Shown piece after piece: positions 18,345-27,845 of a DNA stretch of 58,568 nt; position 1 is the first letter of the stretch, and each line of letters begins with the position of its first letter. Where the stretch lies: positions 1-58,568 of the forward strand of contig JAFWQC010000039.1 in NCBI GenBank assembly GCA_017509245.1, in the 5' to 3' direction. The notes below the pieces were generated by a model that saw only the letters and a list, made by a program, of their open reading frames with translations, was not told the origin of the DNA and did not search any database. Made by a program: the position numbers and the translations under genes. This DNA comes from Clostridiales bacterium. GTDB lineage: Bacteria > Bacillota > Clostridia > Saccharofermentanales > Saccharofermentanaceae.

Positions 18345-19270
18345 TGAGAGATCATGTAATAAGCGAACTTGTCGAATACGTAAAAAGGGATCCGAATCTC
18401 TATCTTATCTGCGGAGATCTCGGTTATGTTGTCCTTGATAAATTCAGGGAAGCAGCTCCTGATAACTTCATTAATGCCGGCATCGCCGAGCAGAACATGA
18501 CTGCTCTTGCGGCAGGTCTTGCTCTGGAAGGCAATACCGTCTTCACATATTCAATAGGTAATTTCCCGACGCTTCGCTGCCTTGAGCAGATCAGAAATGA
18601 TGTCTGCTATCACAATGCAAATGTTAAGATCCTTGCCGTAGGCGGCGGTTTTGTATACGGCAACCAGGGTGTGACACACCACGCTACTGAGGATATTGCC
18701 GTTATGAGAGCGCTTCCCGGCATGAGAGTGTATGTTCCGGGTGATGCTTATGAGGCAATTGCATGCATCAAGGAAGCTTATGAGACCATGGGTCCGGCAT
18801 ACATAAGGCTTGCAAGGAATAAGGAGCAGAACTTCCACGATGAAGGCGCTGTTGTCGATATCACAAAGATCGAAGCATACAGCTCAAAGGGTTCAGACGT
18901 AAATATCCTTACTACAGGTTCGATCCTGACAGAAGGCATCAAGCTTCAGAAGCTTTTGGCTGAGCAGGGAATAAGTGCCGGCATCTTCTCCGTTCCGAGA
19001 GTTAAGCCTATTGATGAAGCAGGGATCACTGACATTGCTGTCTCTTCAAAGCTCCTCGTAACGATGGAAGAACACCAGATAAGCTGCGGACTTGGCGGCG
19101 CTGTCGCCGAAGTCATTTCCGCAATCGGAGACAAGCACGCCAAGCTTTACCGCGCAGGACTTGATAACAGGTTTTCCGATACTACCGGCAGCCAGGAATA
19201 TCTGCGTGATCAATACACGATCTCAGCTGACACTTTGCTTCCGGTGATAATGAAGGAGCTTGGCAGATGA
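18344..19270 (+). CDS. Transketolase-like enzyme, C-terminal subunit
   Basis: 308-residue C-terminal half of the split transketolase. It carries NAGIAEQNMTALAAGLALEG with the ThDP-activating glutamate, YSIGNFPTLRCLEQIRNDVC, and the GVTHHATEDIAVMRALPGM segment. A C-terminal transketolase domain starts at about 180. It overlaps the upstream subunit by one base (TAATG) and the downstream epimerase by four. The two halves must assemble as an alpha2beta2 enzyme. Such pairs are known from secondary metabolism and O-antigen clusters as well as from central metabolism. Confidence 0.9.
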   Translation: MRDHVISELVEYVKRDPNLYLICGDLGYVVLDKFREAAPDNFINAGIAEQNMTALAAGLALEGNTVFTYSIGNFPTLRCLEQIRNDVCYHNANVKILAVGGGFVYGNQGVTHHATEDIAVMRALPGMRVYVPGDAYEAIACIKEAYETMGPAYIRLARNKEQNFHDEGAVVDITKIEAYSSKGSDVNILTTGSILTEGIKLQKLLAEQGISAGIFSVPRVKPIDEAGITDIAVSSKLLVTMEEHQISCGLGGAVAEVISAIGDKHAKLYRAGLDNRFSDTTGSQEYLRDQYTISADTLLPVIMKELGR

Positions 19271-20160
19271 GGATAACCATAGCAGGCGCAACAAGCTTCA
19301 TAGGCAGAAGGATGACCGCGATTGCGGGCGTAAGACCTGACATTGATCTTACTCTTGTCGTAAGGGCAGGAAGCAGGATCGATGCGCCTTCTAATGCGAA
19401 GATCGTTGAGTGCGGCATGGAGGATTATAAGGAGTTAGGTAAGCTCGCCGGCGAAGGAGATGTATTTATTGACCTCCCTTGGCTTGGTTCGAGAGGAGCT
19501 GACAGACAGGAGCCTGAACTTCAGAAGTTCAACTATAAGTGCAATCTTGCAGCAATGGAAAGCATGGCTGAAGCAGGATATAAGGTGCTTGTATCAGCAG
19601 GAAGCCAGGCTGAATACGGCCAGTGCCACGGACTTATCACTGAACAGACACCTCTTAATGCCAATACGGAATACGGCAAGTACAAGGTCCGGCTGTTCCA
19701 TGACACTGCAAAACTTGCAAAAGATCACGGTATCAGATTCATCGAACCCCGATATTTCAGCCTCTATGGCCCCGGCGATTATGAGAAGACGCTTATCATG
19801 AGCGTTATCTCAAAGATGAAGGATAACAGGGATGTTGACCTTAATGAATGCACCCAGCTTTGGGATTATCTCTATGTTGATGATGCGGTCGAAGGCGTTC
19901 TTAAGCTCTGTGCAAATAAGGATGCCAAAGGCGCTTATAACTTTGCAACAGGCCATTACAGGCAGCTTAAGGATTTTGTCCTTGATATCAAGGAAGCTCT
20001 TAACAGTAAGAGCAATGTAAGATTCGGCGTTGTCGAATATAAGGGCCTTTATATTGACCTTATGCCTGTTATCGACAGGCTCAAGAAGGATGCCGGTTGG
20101 GAATACAAGACAAGCTTTATCGACGGTATAAAGAAGACCGCAGGGCTTATGGAACTATAA
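19267..20160 (+). CDS. NAD-dependent sugar epimerase/dehydratase (extended SDR)
   Basis: 297-residue extended SDR protein with the N-terminal GATSFIG dinucleotide motif, a SAGSQAEYG active-site serine segment, a YGKYK (YxxxK) pair, and a YVDDAVEG motif. It resembles NDP-sugar reductases/epimerases of the abequose or paratose synthase type. It overlaps the transketolase subunit by ATGA, so the three genes are likely translated together. It may reduce or epimerise the sugar formed by the transketolase-like pair; the substrate is not known. Confidence 0.85.
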   Translation: MRITIAGATSFIGRRMTAIAGVRPDIDLTLVVRAGSRIDAPSNAKIVECGMEDYKELGKLAGEGDVFIDLPWLGSRGADRQEPELQKFNYKCNLAAMESMAEAGYKVLVSAGSQAEYGQCHGLITEQTPLNANTEYGKYKVRLFHDTAKLAKDHGIRFIEPRYFSLYGPGDYEKTLIMSVISKMKDNRDVDLNECTQLWDYLYVDDAVEGVLKLCANKDAKGAYNFATGHYRQLKDFVLDIKEALNSKSNVRFGVVEYKGLYIDLMPVIDRLKKDAGWEYKTSFIDGIKKTAGLMEL

Positions 20161-20170
20161 GGGGAGCTTA

Positions 20171-21196
20171 ATGAACGTAGCATATCATCTGACAGATAAT
20201 TATGCGAAGATATCCGGTACTTCTGTAGTATCGCTTTTCGAGAACAACAAAGACGTTGACGAGATCAATGTCTATCTTATCGAGAACGGCTTTACTGATG
20301 AGACCAAGGATAAGTTCAATAAGCTCGCGGAAAAGTACGGAAGGAAGATCTTCTTCGTTCCGCTTCCGGATCTGAACAGCGAGCCTTACGGTCTGGGTCT
20401 TGTAAGCATCAAGAAGAAGTGGATGTTCGATTCATACAGCAGACTTTTCTTAGACAGTCTTTTGCCTGAAGACATCGAGAGAGTCATATATCTTGACGGC
20501 GATGTGCTTGTTCTGGGCTCTTTGAAAGAACTCTGGAACATGGACCTGGGCGGCAAGTGCTGTGCGGCATGCCTTGACTGTGTAAGCGAACCTTACTATA
20601 AGCTCTTTGATATCGATACGGATAACAGATACTGCAACAGCGGCCTTATCCTGATCGACCTTAAGGCGTGGAAGACTAAGAATATCGCACAGAAGGTAAA
20701 AGAGCACGTCCGTAAGAATAACGGATATGTTTTCTTCATGGAGCAGACTGTATTTAACTGCGTGCTCCAGAATGAGACAGTTTATCTTCCTTTCAGATAC
20801 AACGTAAGTTCACTCGTACAGGTGCTTTCGTATAAGGACCTGATGAAGCTTCGAAAGCCTCTGCATTTCTACAGTGAGGAAGAGGTTGAGGAAGCTAAGA
20901 AGGATCCGCTTATCGTCCACATGACAGGTTTCTTCTATGTCATCAACAGAGCATGGAACGAAGTGACCAATCACCCTGACAGGGAAAGATTTGTCGAATA
21001 CTGCAGGAAGTACGACTGGGGCGTCGATATCCTTGATAAGGACAGAAGAGACGCGAAGACCAAGTTCAAAGACGCCGTTGTCCACGGACTTCCCAAAGGA
21101 TTAATGATCGCAATCGTATCATTCCTTTACAACAAATGGCGTCCGGGAAATATAGCAAGAATAAGCAGAAAGATAGAGAAGAAGAGCAAGAGATGA
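20171..21196 (+). CDS. Family 8 glycosyltransferase
   Basis: 341-residue GT8 (retaining GT-A) enzyme. It starts MNVAYHLTDNYA, a classic opening of this family. The metal-binding DxD is D109-G-D111 in YLDGDVLVLGSL. A CNSGLILIDLKAW segment and a late HMTGFFYV histidine complete the family pattern. It would transfer galactose or glucose with retention. The ribosome site AGGGGAG is strong. It is followed by a LicD gene that overlaps its stop, so the LicD protein may modify the sugar this enzyme adds. Confidence 0.9.
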   Translation: MNVAYHLTDNYAKISGTSVVSLFENNKDVDEINVYLIENGFTDETKDKFNKLAEKYGRKIFFVPLPDLNSEPYGLGLVSIKKKWMFDSYSRLFLDSLLPEDIERVIYLDGDVLVLGSLKELWNMDLGGKCCAACLDCVSEPYYKLFDIDTDNRYCNSGLILIDLKAWKTKNIAQKVKEHVRKNNGYVFFMEQTVFNCVLQNETVYLPFRYNVSSLVQVLSYKDLMKLRKPLHFYSEEEVEEAKKDPLIVHMTGFFYVINRAWNEVTNHPDRERFVEYCRKYDWGVDILDKDRRDAKTKFKDAVVHGLPKGLMIAIVSFLYNKWRPGNIARISRKIEKKSKR

Positions 21197-22092
21197 AGAA
21201 GGGTTCGACATTTAACATCCTGAAGAAGGCTTCGTCAAGCAATAAGGTCGAGATCACCGGCGATCTGTTAAAGCAGGTCCAGGGGACTCTTCTTCAGATG
21301 CTTAAGGATTTTGCTGCTGTCTGTGACAGGAACGGATTCTATTATTCGCTCTGCGGCGGTTCCGCTCTGGGCGCCGTAAGACATCAGGGCTTCATCCCGT
21401 GGGATGACGATGTCGATGTCTTCATGTTAAGGAAAGACTACAACAAGTTCCTTGAGATATTCGATAAGGAACTCGGTGACAAATATATAATCAATGCACC
21501 TTCTATCAATCCGGAGATCGGTGTTCCCGTTACCCAGATTATGAAGAAGGACACGGTATTCAGGACATATAACAATCCCACAGGCGACAGGTGCGGTATC
21601 TATATCGACCTTTTCGTGCTCGAAAATGCGCCGGACAACGCAATATTAAGAAAACTCCACGGCCTGGGAAGCCTTTTCTGGGGATACGGTCTCTCGTGCT
21701 CCAGGTTCAACCGCATGAGAGATGACCTTCTTAAGGTCTACGCGGATGCCGGAGATGAAGTGACAAATGCCATCAAGTCCAAGGCGCGCAAGGGAGCATT
21801 CTTTAAGTTCCTGTCAGTTGCAACATGGAATAAGAGATACGACAAGTGGAACTCGATGTGCCATAACGACGATTCCAGATATGTTGTCTGCGTTGTGGGA
21901 CTAAAGCACTATTTCAAGGAGATCTTCCCCCGCGACATATACGGGGTTACGGCTAAGCTCAAGTTCGAAGATACTGAGTTTAACGTTATAAAAGATTATG
22001 ATTGGGCGTTGACCAGACTATATGGTGATTATATGAAGGTCCCGCCGCCGGAAAAACAGGAAAAGCATTTTGCAATAGAAGTCAAATTATGA
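21193..22092 (+). CDS. LicD family phosphotransferase
   Basis: 299-residue LicD protein, more distant from the tandem pair at 12054/12921. It shows SALGAVRHQGFIPWDDDVDV with all acidic residues, an IYIDLFVLENAP segment and the C-terminal GDYMKVPPPEKQEKH. ATG 21193 (ATGA overlap with the GT8 stop) is preferred over an in-frame ATG at 21136 that would overlap the GT8 gene by 61 bases. It lies 10 bp before the nucleotidyltransferase/SHMT-like fusion gene, which probably supplies its activated donor, as LicC does for LicD in choline decoration. Confidence 0.87.
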   Translation: MKKGSTFNILKKASSSNKVEITGDLLKQVQGTLLQMLKDFAAVCDRNGFYYSLCGGSALGAVRHQGFIPWDDDVDVFMLRKDYNKFLEIFDKELGDKYIINAPSINPEIGVPVTQIMKKDTVFRTYNNPTGDRCGIYIDLFVLENAPDNAILRKLHGLGSLFWGYGLSCSRFNRMRDDLLKVYADAGDEVTNAIKSKARKGAFFKFLSVATWNKRYDKWNSMCHNDDSRYVVCVVGLKHYFKEIFPRDIYGVTAKLKFEDTEFNVIKDYDWALTRLYGDYMKVPPPEKQEKHFAIEVKL

Positions 22093-22102
22093 GGAGGTCA
22101 TC

Positions 22103-24517
22103 ATGAAGACCATAGGTAAAGTAAAATTCGACATTCTTAATACGGTCAATGAAGAAGGATTGATCACGTATGCGGAACTGGCAGCAAAGCTCTTCAGACC
22201 GGAAGACGATATAAGAAAGCAGTTCTCCGAACTTAAGGCGGACGGCTATATCGACGGCGAAGGTCTTACGGCCAAGGCTAAGGATTATCTTGAAGAACAC
22301 AGGATAGATAATGCCATTATCCTCGCAGCAGGAATGTCCACGCGTTTTGTCCCGTTCAACTACGAGATGCCTAAGGGCCTTCTTGAAGTCAAGGGAGAAG
22401 TCCTTATCGAGCGTCAGATCAGACAGTTAAGAGAGAAGGGAATAGAAGAGATCATCGTTGTCGTAGGACATATGAAAGAGCACTTCGAATACCTGAAGGA
22501 CAAGTATGGTGTAATCCTTGTTGAGGCTGCCGACTATGCAGAGAAAAATAATCACGCAAGCGTATATGCTGCACGTGATTATCTGAAGAACACCATCATC
22601 ACGTCTTCAGACCTCTATTTCACAGAGAATATCTTCCAGACATATGCTTATGATGCATATTACTGCACGATCTTCATTCCCGGAAAGACCGCTGAGCGCG
22701 GAATCGAGACAGATGACGATGAGAAGATCTTAAAGACCTTCTACGGTGACAAGTGCTACGACATCTGGGTAACACTGGGTTATGCATTCTTCTCAAAGAG
22801 ATTTTCAGATAATTTCCTGAAGATCATGGAGAAGGAATTCGACCTTCCCGAGACGGCTAACAAGTTCTGGGCAGACATCCAGGACGAGCACCTTGATGAG
22901 CTCTTCATGTATGCCAAGAAAGTTGATTCGAGCATCATCCACGAGTTTGACTCTCTTGAGGAACTCCGTGAATTCGACAGCAAGTATCTTTACGATTCAG
23001 GCTCAAAGATCATGAAGAAGCTCTGCAAGCTCCTTGCCGTTCACGAGAACGGGATCATCGGCATTGAATCTTTGAAGAAGATCAAGCCTTCACTTTTCAA
23101 ATTCCGCTGCAAGGGCGACATCTTTATCTGTGATGTCGAGCCTGAGGAAGATGAGAAGATCTATTACCACGGCCGTGCATTCTACATGTGCAACAACGCC
23201 ATGGATGATATCCGTCTTTACAAGATGGAGAAGAATATCATGTTAAAAGGAGATACCGGAGTGGATATCAAAGCGGAATTGGACAAAGTCTATGCATTAA
23301 GCAAGGACTTCAGGGAATACCATGAGAGGGCATTACCTTTGTGCGCTGCTGAGAATATCGTCTCACCGTTTGCAAATCTCCCTCTTGCGTTCGGATTCCA
23401 GGAACGCTACATCATGAACAACACATATTCATTCAATATGGACGACAACTTCATCGGATGTGAGAAGCTGTTCCCTTATTATCAGATGATCTCCGACTCA
23501 TGCGAGAGGATCTTCGGAGCCAAGTACACAGATCCCCGTCCGTTCACCGGAATGCAGACACTCGACATGATCACAAAGACTATCTGCAAGCCGGGCGACA
23601 AGATGATGATCCTTGACAAGGAGCAGGGCGGACATGCTTCCGTTAAGCCTGTTGTCGAGAGACTCGGCGTCAAGGTATATTCAGCTCCCTATATCCAGGA
23701 TGAGTATGATCTTGACTATGAGGCAGCAAATAAGATGATCAAGGAAGAGGGCATCGGTTATGTTCTCCTTGCACCTTCCGACCTCATCAAGCCTCTTGAT
23801 GTTGAGAAGATCGATACCACAAACTGCGTTCTGCTCTGGGACTGCAGCCAGCTTCTGGGACTCATTGCAGCAGGTCTTTGCCCGAACCCGTTAAAGACAA
23901 TGAAGAATATCGTCATGTTCGGCGGTACTCATAAGACTTTCCCGGGTCCTGCATCAGGTCTCATCATGACAAATGAGAAGTATCTGCACGACCTCATGGA
24001 GAAGAACATCAACCCCAAGTATTTGAGGAACTCACAGATGCACCAGAAGATCTCATTGCTCTTCTCGCTCCTCGAATTTGAGGAATACGGCGATAAGTAC
24101 ATGAGCCATATGGTCCATTGCTCCAATTATCTCGGACAGAAGCTCCGCGATTACGGATTCGATATCGCTGACTGCCACGGACAGATCTCACAGACTCATC
24201 AGGTCTTCATCCGCTGCAGCAAGGAGGAGATGGATCTTATCTATGAGAACGCATATAAGTGCGAAGTAACACTTAACAAGAAGCATAAGGACCTTTTCCT
24301 CGGCTACGGCATCCGTCTCGGTACACAGGAGCTCGCAAGATACGACTGGAACGATGAAGCACTTGATAAGGTCGCTTATATCGTAAAGGAACTTGCAAAT
24401 CCTGATATTGACGTTAAGAAGATCCTCGACATGGTTCACAGCCTGCCTGAGAAGGTCGTTCACTACACATTCCCTGAAGAAGTCTTCGACAGATTCGAAG
24501 CACTGATGGGTGACTGA
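22103..24517 (+). CDS. Winged-helix / LicC-like nucleotidyltransferase / SHMT-like PLP enzyme fusion
   Basis: 804-residue three-part protein. Residues 1-70 form a winged-helix-like domain (ILNTVNEEGLITYAELAAKL). Residues about 71-330 are a LicC-like nucleotidyltransferase with LAAGMSTRF (74-82) and K91 in the PKGLLEV motif. Residues about 395-804 resemble serine hydroxymethyltransferase: CAAENIVSP, GGHASV with H511, a GLIAAGLCPNP segment, and the PLP lysine K611 in GGTHKTFPGP. The SHMT D-x-A-H motif reads D580-C-S-Q583, so one conserved His is lost. AGGAGG sits just before the start. Nucleotidyltransferase-transaminase fusions (PntC) activate aminoethylphosphonate; this SHMT-like version suggests a different, amino-acid-derived substituent. 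Substrate unknown. Confidence 0.85.
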   Translation: MKTIGKVKFDILNTVNEEGLITYAELAAKLFRPEDDIRKQFSELKADGYIDGEGLTAKAKDYLEEHRIDNAIILAAGMSTRFVPFNYEMPKGLLEVKGEVLIERQIRQLREKGIEEIIVVVGHMKEHFEYLKDKYGVILVEAADYAEKNNHASVYAARDYLKNTIITSSDLYFTENIFQTYAYDAYYCTIFIPGKTAERGIETDDDEKILKTFYGDKCYDIWVTLGYAFFSKRFSDNFLKIMEKEFDLPETANKFWADIQDEHLDELFMYAKKVDSSIIHEFDSLEELREFDSKYLYDSGSKIMKKLCKLLAVHENGIIGIESLKKIKPSLFKFRCKGDIFICDVEPEEDEKIYYHGRAFYMCNNAMDDIRLYKMEKNIMLKGDTGVDIKAELDKVYALSKDFREYHERALPLCAAENIVSPFANLPLAFGFQERYIMNNTYSFNMDDNFIGCEKLFPYYQMISDSCERIFGAKYTDPRPFTGMQTLDMITKTICKPGDKMMILDKEQGGHASVKPVVERLGVKVYSAPYIQDEYDLDYEAANKMIKEEGIGYVLLAPSDLIKPLDVEKIDTTNCVLLWDCSQLLGLIAAGLCPNPLKTMKNIVMFGGTHKTFPGPASGLIMTNEKYLHDLMEKNINPKYLRNSQMHQKISLLFSLLEFEEYGDKYMSHMVHCSNYLGQKLRDYGFDIADCHGQISQTHQVFIRCSKEEMDLIYENAYKCEVTLNKKHKDLFLGYGIRLGTQELARYDWNDEALDKVAYIVKELANPDIDVKKILDMVHSLPEKVVHYTFPEEVFDRFEALMGD

Positions 24518-24532
24518 TAAAAGGTAAAGACA

Positions 24533-25546
24533 ATGAGTTCAGAGCTTGTATCCATCGTGGTTCCATTCTATAAGACCGGCAAAGACCAGTTTGCAGTCTG
24601 CATGGAGAGCCTTATAAGCCAGTCTTATGAGGATATCGAGATCATCGTTGTTGACGATGGCTCAGGCTCTGAATACTCTGATGTGCTCGAGAATGAGGCT
24701 CAAAAGGATCCTCGTATCTCTATACATAACAGGGAAGTAAACCAGGGCTTGTCTGCGGCTAGAAATTACGGACTTAAGGTCTCCGGGGGCGATTATGTCA
24801 TCTTCATTGACAGCGATGATGTTGTAAGCAAGGACATGGTCCATAATCTCTTAAAGCTTTCAAAGGATACCGGTGCAGATCTTGTTATCGGTGAACTTAA
24901 GGCTGTAAGCAGCTATGATCAGGTCTCAGATAAACCCAATGACATCAATGACAATATAGTCCTTTCCACTAATGAGGCATTGAGCAAACTCCTTACCAAT
25001 AATGAGTTCGGCTCGACAGCATGCGGAAGGCTTGCGAAGAAATCTGTCTGGCTTGCAAATGGCGAGGATGTTTTCCCTGTTGGAAAGCTCCATGAGGACT
25101 TGGGAACGCTATGGAAGATCTTCCTTAAGTGCAGCAAAGTCGTATTTGCCAAAGGCGCTTACTACTATTACTATCAGGGCGATTCTTCGAGCATTCATAC
25201 GAAGAAGGCAAGCATCAAGTTCTGTGAGGACTTCTATAATGCGCTTTCAGAGCGTAATGAATTCCTCTTCAGGGAATGCCCGGATCTTACAAGCGAGACA
25301 GCTTTCTCATATCTTATGTATTGCCCCCTGATCTATCTTTTCGCAAACGATTCAGAAGATAAGGAGTGGAAGAAGAATATCCATAAGTCGCTCGTTAAGC
25401 GTTTTAAGGATAACTACAAGACAGGAAAGAAGTATTCAGGTATTTCTTCCAAGCAGAAGGTAAAGCTTCTTTTGTTTTATATCCATCCGAAGCTATATGA
25501 GATCTCTTACAAGCTAATGCGTAAGAGCCAGGGGTACAGGGCATAA
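24533..25546 (+). CDS. Family 2 glycosyltransferase
   Basis: 337-residue GT2 enzyme. It has LVSIVVPFYKTGKDQF, IIVVDDGSGSE, NQGLSAARNYGLK and the FIDSDD metal motif, followed by an acceptor-side LHEDLGTLWK segment. It has no membrane segment. The start has AAAGGT upstream. It lies between the fusion gene and another GT2, three bases from the next start. It probably adds one sugar of the second repeat unit. Confidence 0.9.
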   Translation: MSSELVSIVVPFYKTGKDQFAVCMESLISQSYEDIEIIVVDDGSGSEYSDVLENEAQKDPRISIHNREVNQGLSAARNYGLKVSGGDYVIFIDSDDVVSKDMVHNLLKLSKDTGADLVIGELKAVSSYDQVSDKPNDINDNIVLSTNEALSKLLTNNEFGSTACGRLAKKSVWLANGEDVFPVGKLHEDLGTLWKIFLKCSKVVFAKGAYYYYYQGDSSSIHTKKASIKFCEDFYNALSERNEFLFRECPDLTSETAFSYLMYCPLIYLFANDSEDKEWKKNIHKSLVKRFKDNYKTGKKYSGISSKQKVKLLLFYIHPKLYEISYKLMRKSQGYRA

Positions 25547-25549
25547 ATT

Positions 25550-26500
25550 ATGGATAACGGAGTAATGGTATCAGTCCTGGTTGCCACATATAATCCGAAG
25601 TGGCCGGAACTTAAGAGAACATTGAATTCTGTTCTCGCTCAACAGGGCGTGGATCTTGAGATCGTTATCTGTGATGACGGATCTGCCGATAACAAGGAAG
25701 AGCAGATCAGGGAATATTTTAATGAGCGCGGATTCAGCAGCTATATCATCGATATTGCTGAGGCTAACGGCGGTACGGTAATGAATATCTGCCGCGGTTT
25801 AGAGTCATGCAAAGGCAGGTTTATCAAGCTCATAAGCCCTGGTGATTTCCTTTACGGAAAAGATGCACTTAAAAAACTCGTTGATACGGCTGTAAGAGAT
25901 AATGCACCATTCGTATATGGTGATGTTATCTATTATGACGCTGATAAGGAACAGTTCAGCGCGATAAGCCATTCAGCGCATCCGCAGCTTATAAAGCCAT
26001 TCATCAAACATGATGATAAGAACATCCAATATAATTATCTTATTGTCAATGACACTATCCACGGCGTTTCAACACTTGTGGAAAAAGACGTTCTCGTAAG
26101 ATATTTAAGCAAGCAGCAGGGCAGGATCAAGTTTGCCGAAGACTGCGTATACAGGATAATGATCGCAGACGGCGTCAAGGTCTCATACTGCGGCTCTGAC
26201 ATCGTCTGTTATTCATTCGGCGGAGGTATCTCCACCACCAAAGAGGATAAGTGGAAGGCCATTATCAGAAAGGATCTTCAGGAATCCGATAAGGAAGTCC
26301 TTGCAGTCAAAGCCGGTGATAAAGCATTCCTGAAGAAATTTAATGCGGCAATAACTGAGCGTGATAACACAACAAAAGGAAATAAGCTCAAGTTCTGGTG
26401 TGTCACGCCTAAGGTCATTACAAGAAAATTAAAGATCAAACTATGTCACAGACATACTTCAACAGTAACGGATGAGGATTATATAAAGAGCGTATTCTGA
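25550..26500 (+). CDS. Family 2 glycosyltransferase
   Basis: 316-residue GT2 enzyme with MVSVLVATYNPKWPELKRT, IVICDDGSADN and an ANGGTVMNICRGLE segment. The usual DSDD metal motif is replaced by LISPGDFLYG, as in some SpsA-like GT2 proteins. A CHRHTSTVTDEDYI tail ends the protein. It is the third transferase of the second operon after the GT8 enzyme and the preceding GT2. Sugar specificity cannot be read from the sequence. Confidence 0.85.
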   Translation: MDNGVMVSVLVATYNPKWPELKRTLNSVLAQQGVDLEIVICDDGSADNKEEQIREYFNERGFSSYIIDIAEANGGTVMNICRGLESCKGRFIKLISPGDFLYGKDALKKLVDTAVRDNAPFVYGDVIYYDADKEQFSAISHSAHPQLIKPFIKHDDKNIQYNYLIVNDTIHGVSTLVEKDVLVRYLSKQQGRIKFAEDCVYRIMIADGVKVSYCGSDIVCYSFGGGISTTKEDKWKAIIRKDLQESDKEVLAVKAGDKAFLKKFNAAITERDNTTKGNKLKFWCVTPKVITRKLKIKLCHRHTSTVTDEDYIKSVF

Positions 26501-26516
26501 CAAGGGGATAAAGGAA

Positions 26517-27845
26517 TTGACTGATTCGGTAATAGATTCAAAGATGATACTCAACAAGGATAACTGGGCTAAGCTCCTGGGCTTCCTTTTGGTATGCTTT
26601 TGTTTCTTCTCATATGAACTGATGCCTTATTTCCTCTGGGATGTTTACGACAGGGGCATCTGGGGATTCATACATTCGCTTCACCCCAAGATTGTAATAA
26701 GCGGACTGATACTCATAGTATTCTGCTTCTCGCTTCCTGAGAAGATATCAAGATCTCAGATAATACTTACCCTTTGGGCTGTACTCTCAATGGCTTTAAG
26801 TTATGTGATCGCAGGGCCTGACATCATGTTCAGCACACAGTGGATGGTAATAATCATCTTCGCGATCTACATGTTAAGTTCGGACAATGTGAAGGTCCAT
26901 ACTTATAACTGTTTCCATACGGTATTTCCGCTGCTTCTTATCATTCCGATAATCGTTTACTTCCTTTTGAAGATCGGCGTGAAGGTTCCGGTATATAATC
27001 TTGAGTCCAACGAAGCGGTGAAGAATGCCAGAGGCATGTACTACCAGATATATCCGTTTACTGCACAGTGGATGGGCAGATGGAGCAAGGACTACTATGC
27101 TTTAAGATTTTGCGGCGTGTTCCGTGAACCGGGTGTTGTAGGCACATTCTCAGCGCTCCTTCTTTGTGCAGAGCGGTTTAAGCTCAGATGGAAGTGGCAG
27201 AACATCGTGCTCCTCATCGCCGGAATAATCAGTTTCTCCTTTGCTTTCTATGGCATTGTGGCGATCTATTTCATCATCAAGCTCCTTAAGATGGATAAGA
27301 AGTGGGTCCTTGCAGTTCTCGGCCTTGTTGTTTTATATGTCGTCTTTATCAACATCAAGATGCCGGTTGCCGCTCTTGCGCGATTCCAGGACAGACTCAG
27401 AGTATTTGGCGGTGAAGTAGTTGACAACAGGACCAATGAAGACTACGACAGGATATTCAAGGCGCTGTTCAGCGGAAATATAATGGGCATGCTGTTCGGT
27501 AAAGGCTACGGGAGCATTGAAGCGGTACTGTCCAAGGAACTCGTGGACGGCGCAAGCTACAAAAATCTTATCTATAACTACGGCATTCTGGGCTTTTTAA
27601 GCCAGCTGGCCTGGATGGCTTATGCAACAGTCGAGTTCTTAAATAAGCGTGGAAGCAAGTGGAGTTTTTACTGCTGGTCACTGGTCATTGTCTTCATTGC
27701 AAACATGTACCAGAGGCCGTCTTACTACGGACTTCACTTCCTGCTGATCCTTATAGGAGCATTCTATAAATATTGTACTGACACTGAACCTACTAAGAAA
27801 CACTTTTGGGACTTTAAGAGAGGTAAAGAATATGCAGGTAATTAA
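26517..27845 (+). CDS. wzy: Wzy-like polysaccharide polymerase
   Basis: 442-residue polytopic membrane protein with about ten hydrophobic helices and a large loop holding the RFCGVFREPGVVGTF segment, typical of O-antigen/capsule polymerases. It would join repeat units on the outer face of the membrane. The start is TTG at 26517 with AAGGGG (26502-26507); an in-frame ATG at 26544 is possible. The end overlaps the QdtA-like gene by 14 bases. Sequence divergence is normal for Wzy, so the call rests on topology, the loop motif and context. Confidence 0.8.
   Translation: MTDSVIDSKMILNKDNWAKLLGFLLVCFCFFSYELMPYFLWDVYDRGIWGFIHSLHPKIVISGLILIVFCFSLPEKISRSQIILTLWAVLSMALSYVIAGPDIMFSTQWMVIIIFAIYMLSSDNVKVHTYNCFHTVFPLLLIIPIIVYFLLKIGVKVPVYNLESNEAVKNARGMYYQIYPFTAQWMGRWSKDYYALRFCGVFREPGVVGTFSALLLCAERFKLRWKWQNIVLLIAGIISFSFAFYGIVAIYFIIKLLKMDKKWVLAVLGLVVLYVVFINIKMPVAALARFQDRLRVFGGEVVDNRTNEDYDRIFKALFSGNIMGMLFGKGYGSIEAVLSKELVDGASYKNLIYNYGILGFLSQLAWMAYATVEFLNKRGSKWSFYCWSLVIVFIANMYQRPSYYGLHFLLILIGAFYKYCTDTEPTKKHFWDFKRGKEYAGN

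Noticed and set aside
22103..24517. Frameshift or misassembly joining separate nucleotidyltransferase and SHMT genes
   Set aside because: The frame is continuous over 804 codons with a linker of normal composition and no internal ribosome site that I could see at the junction.
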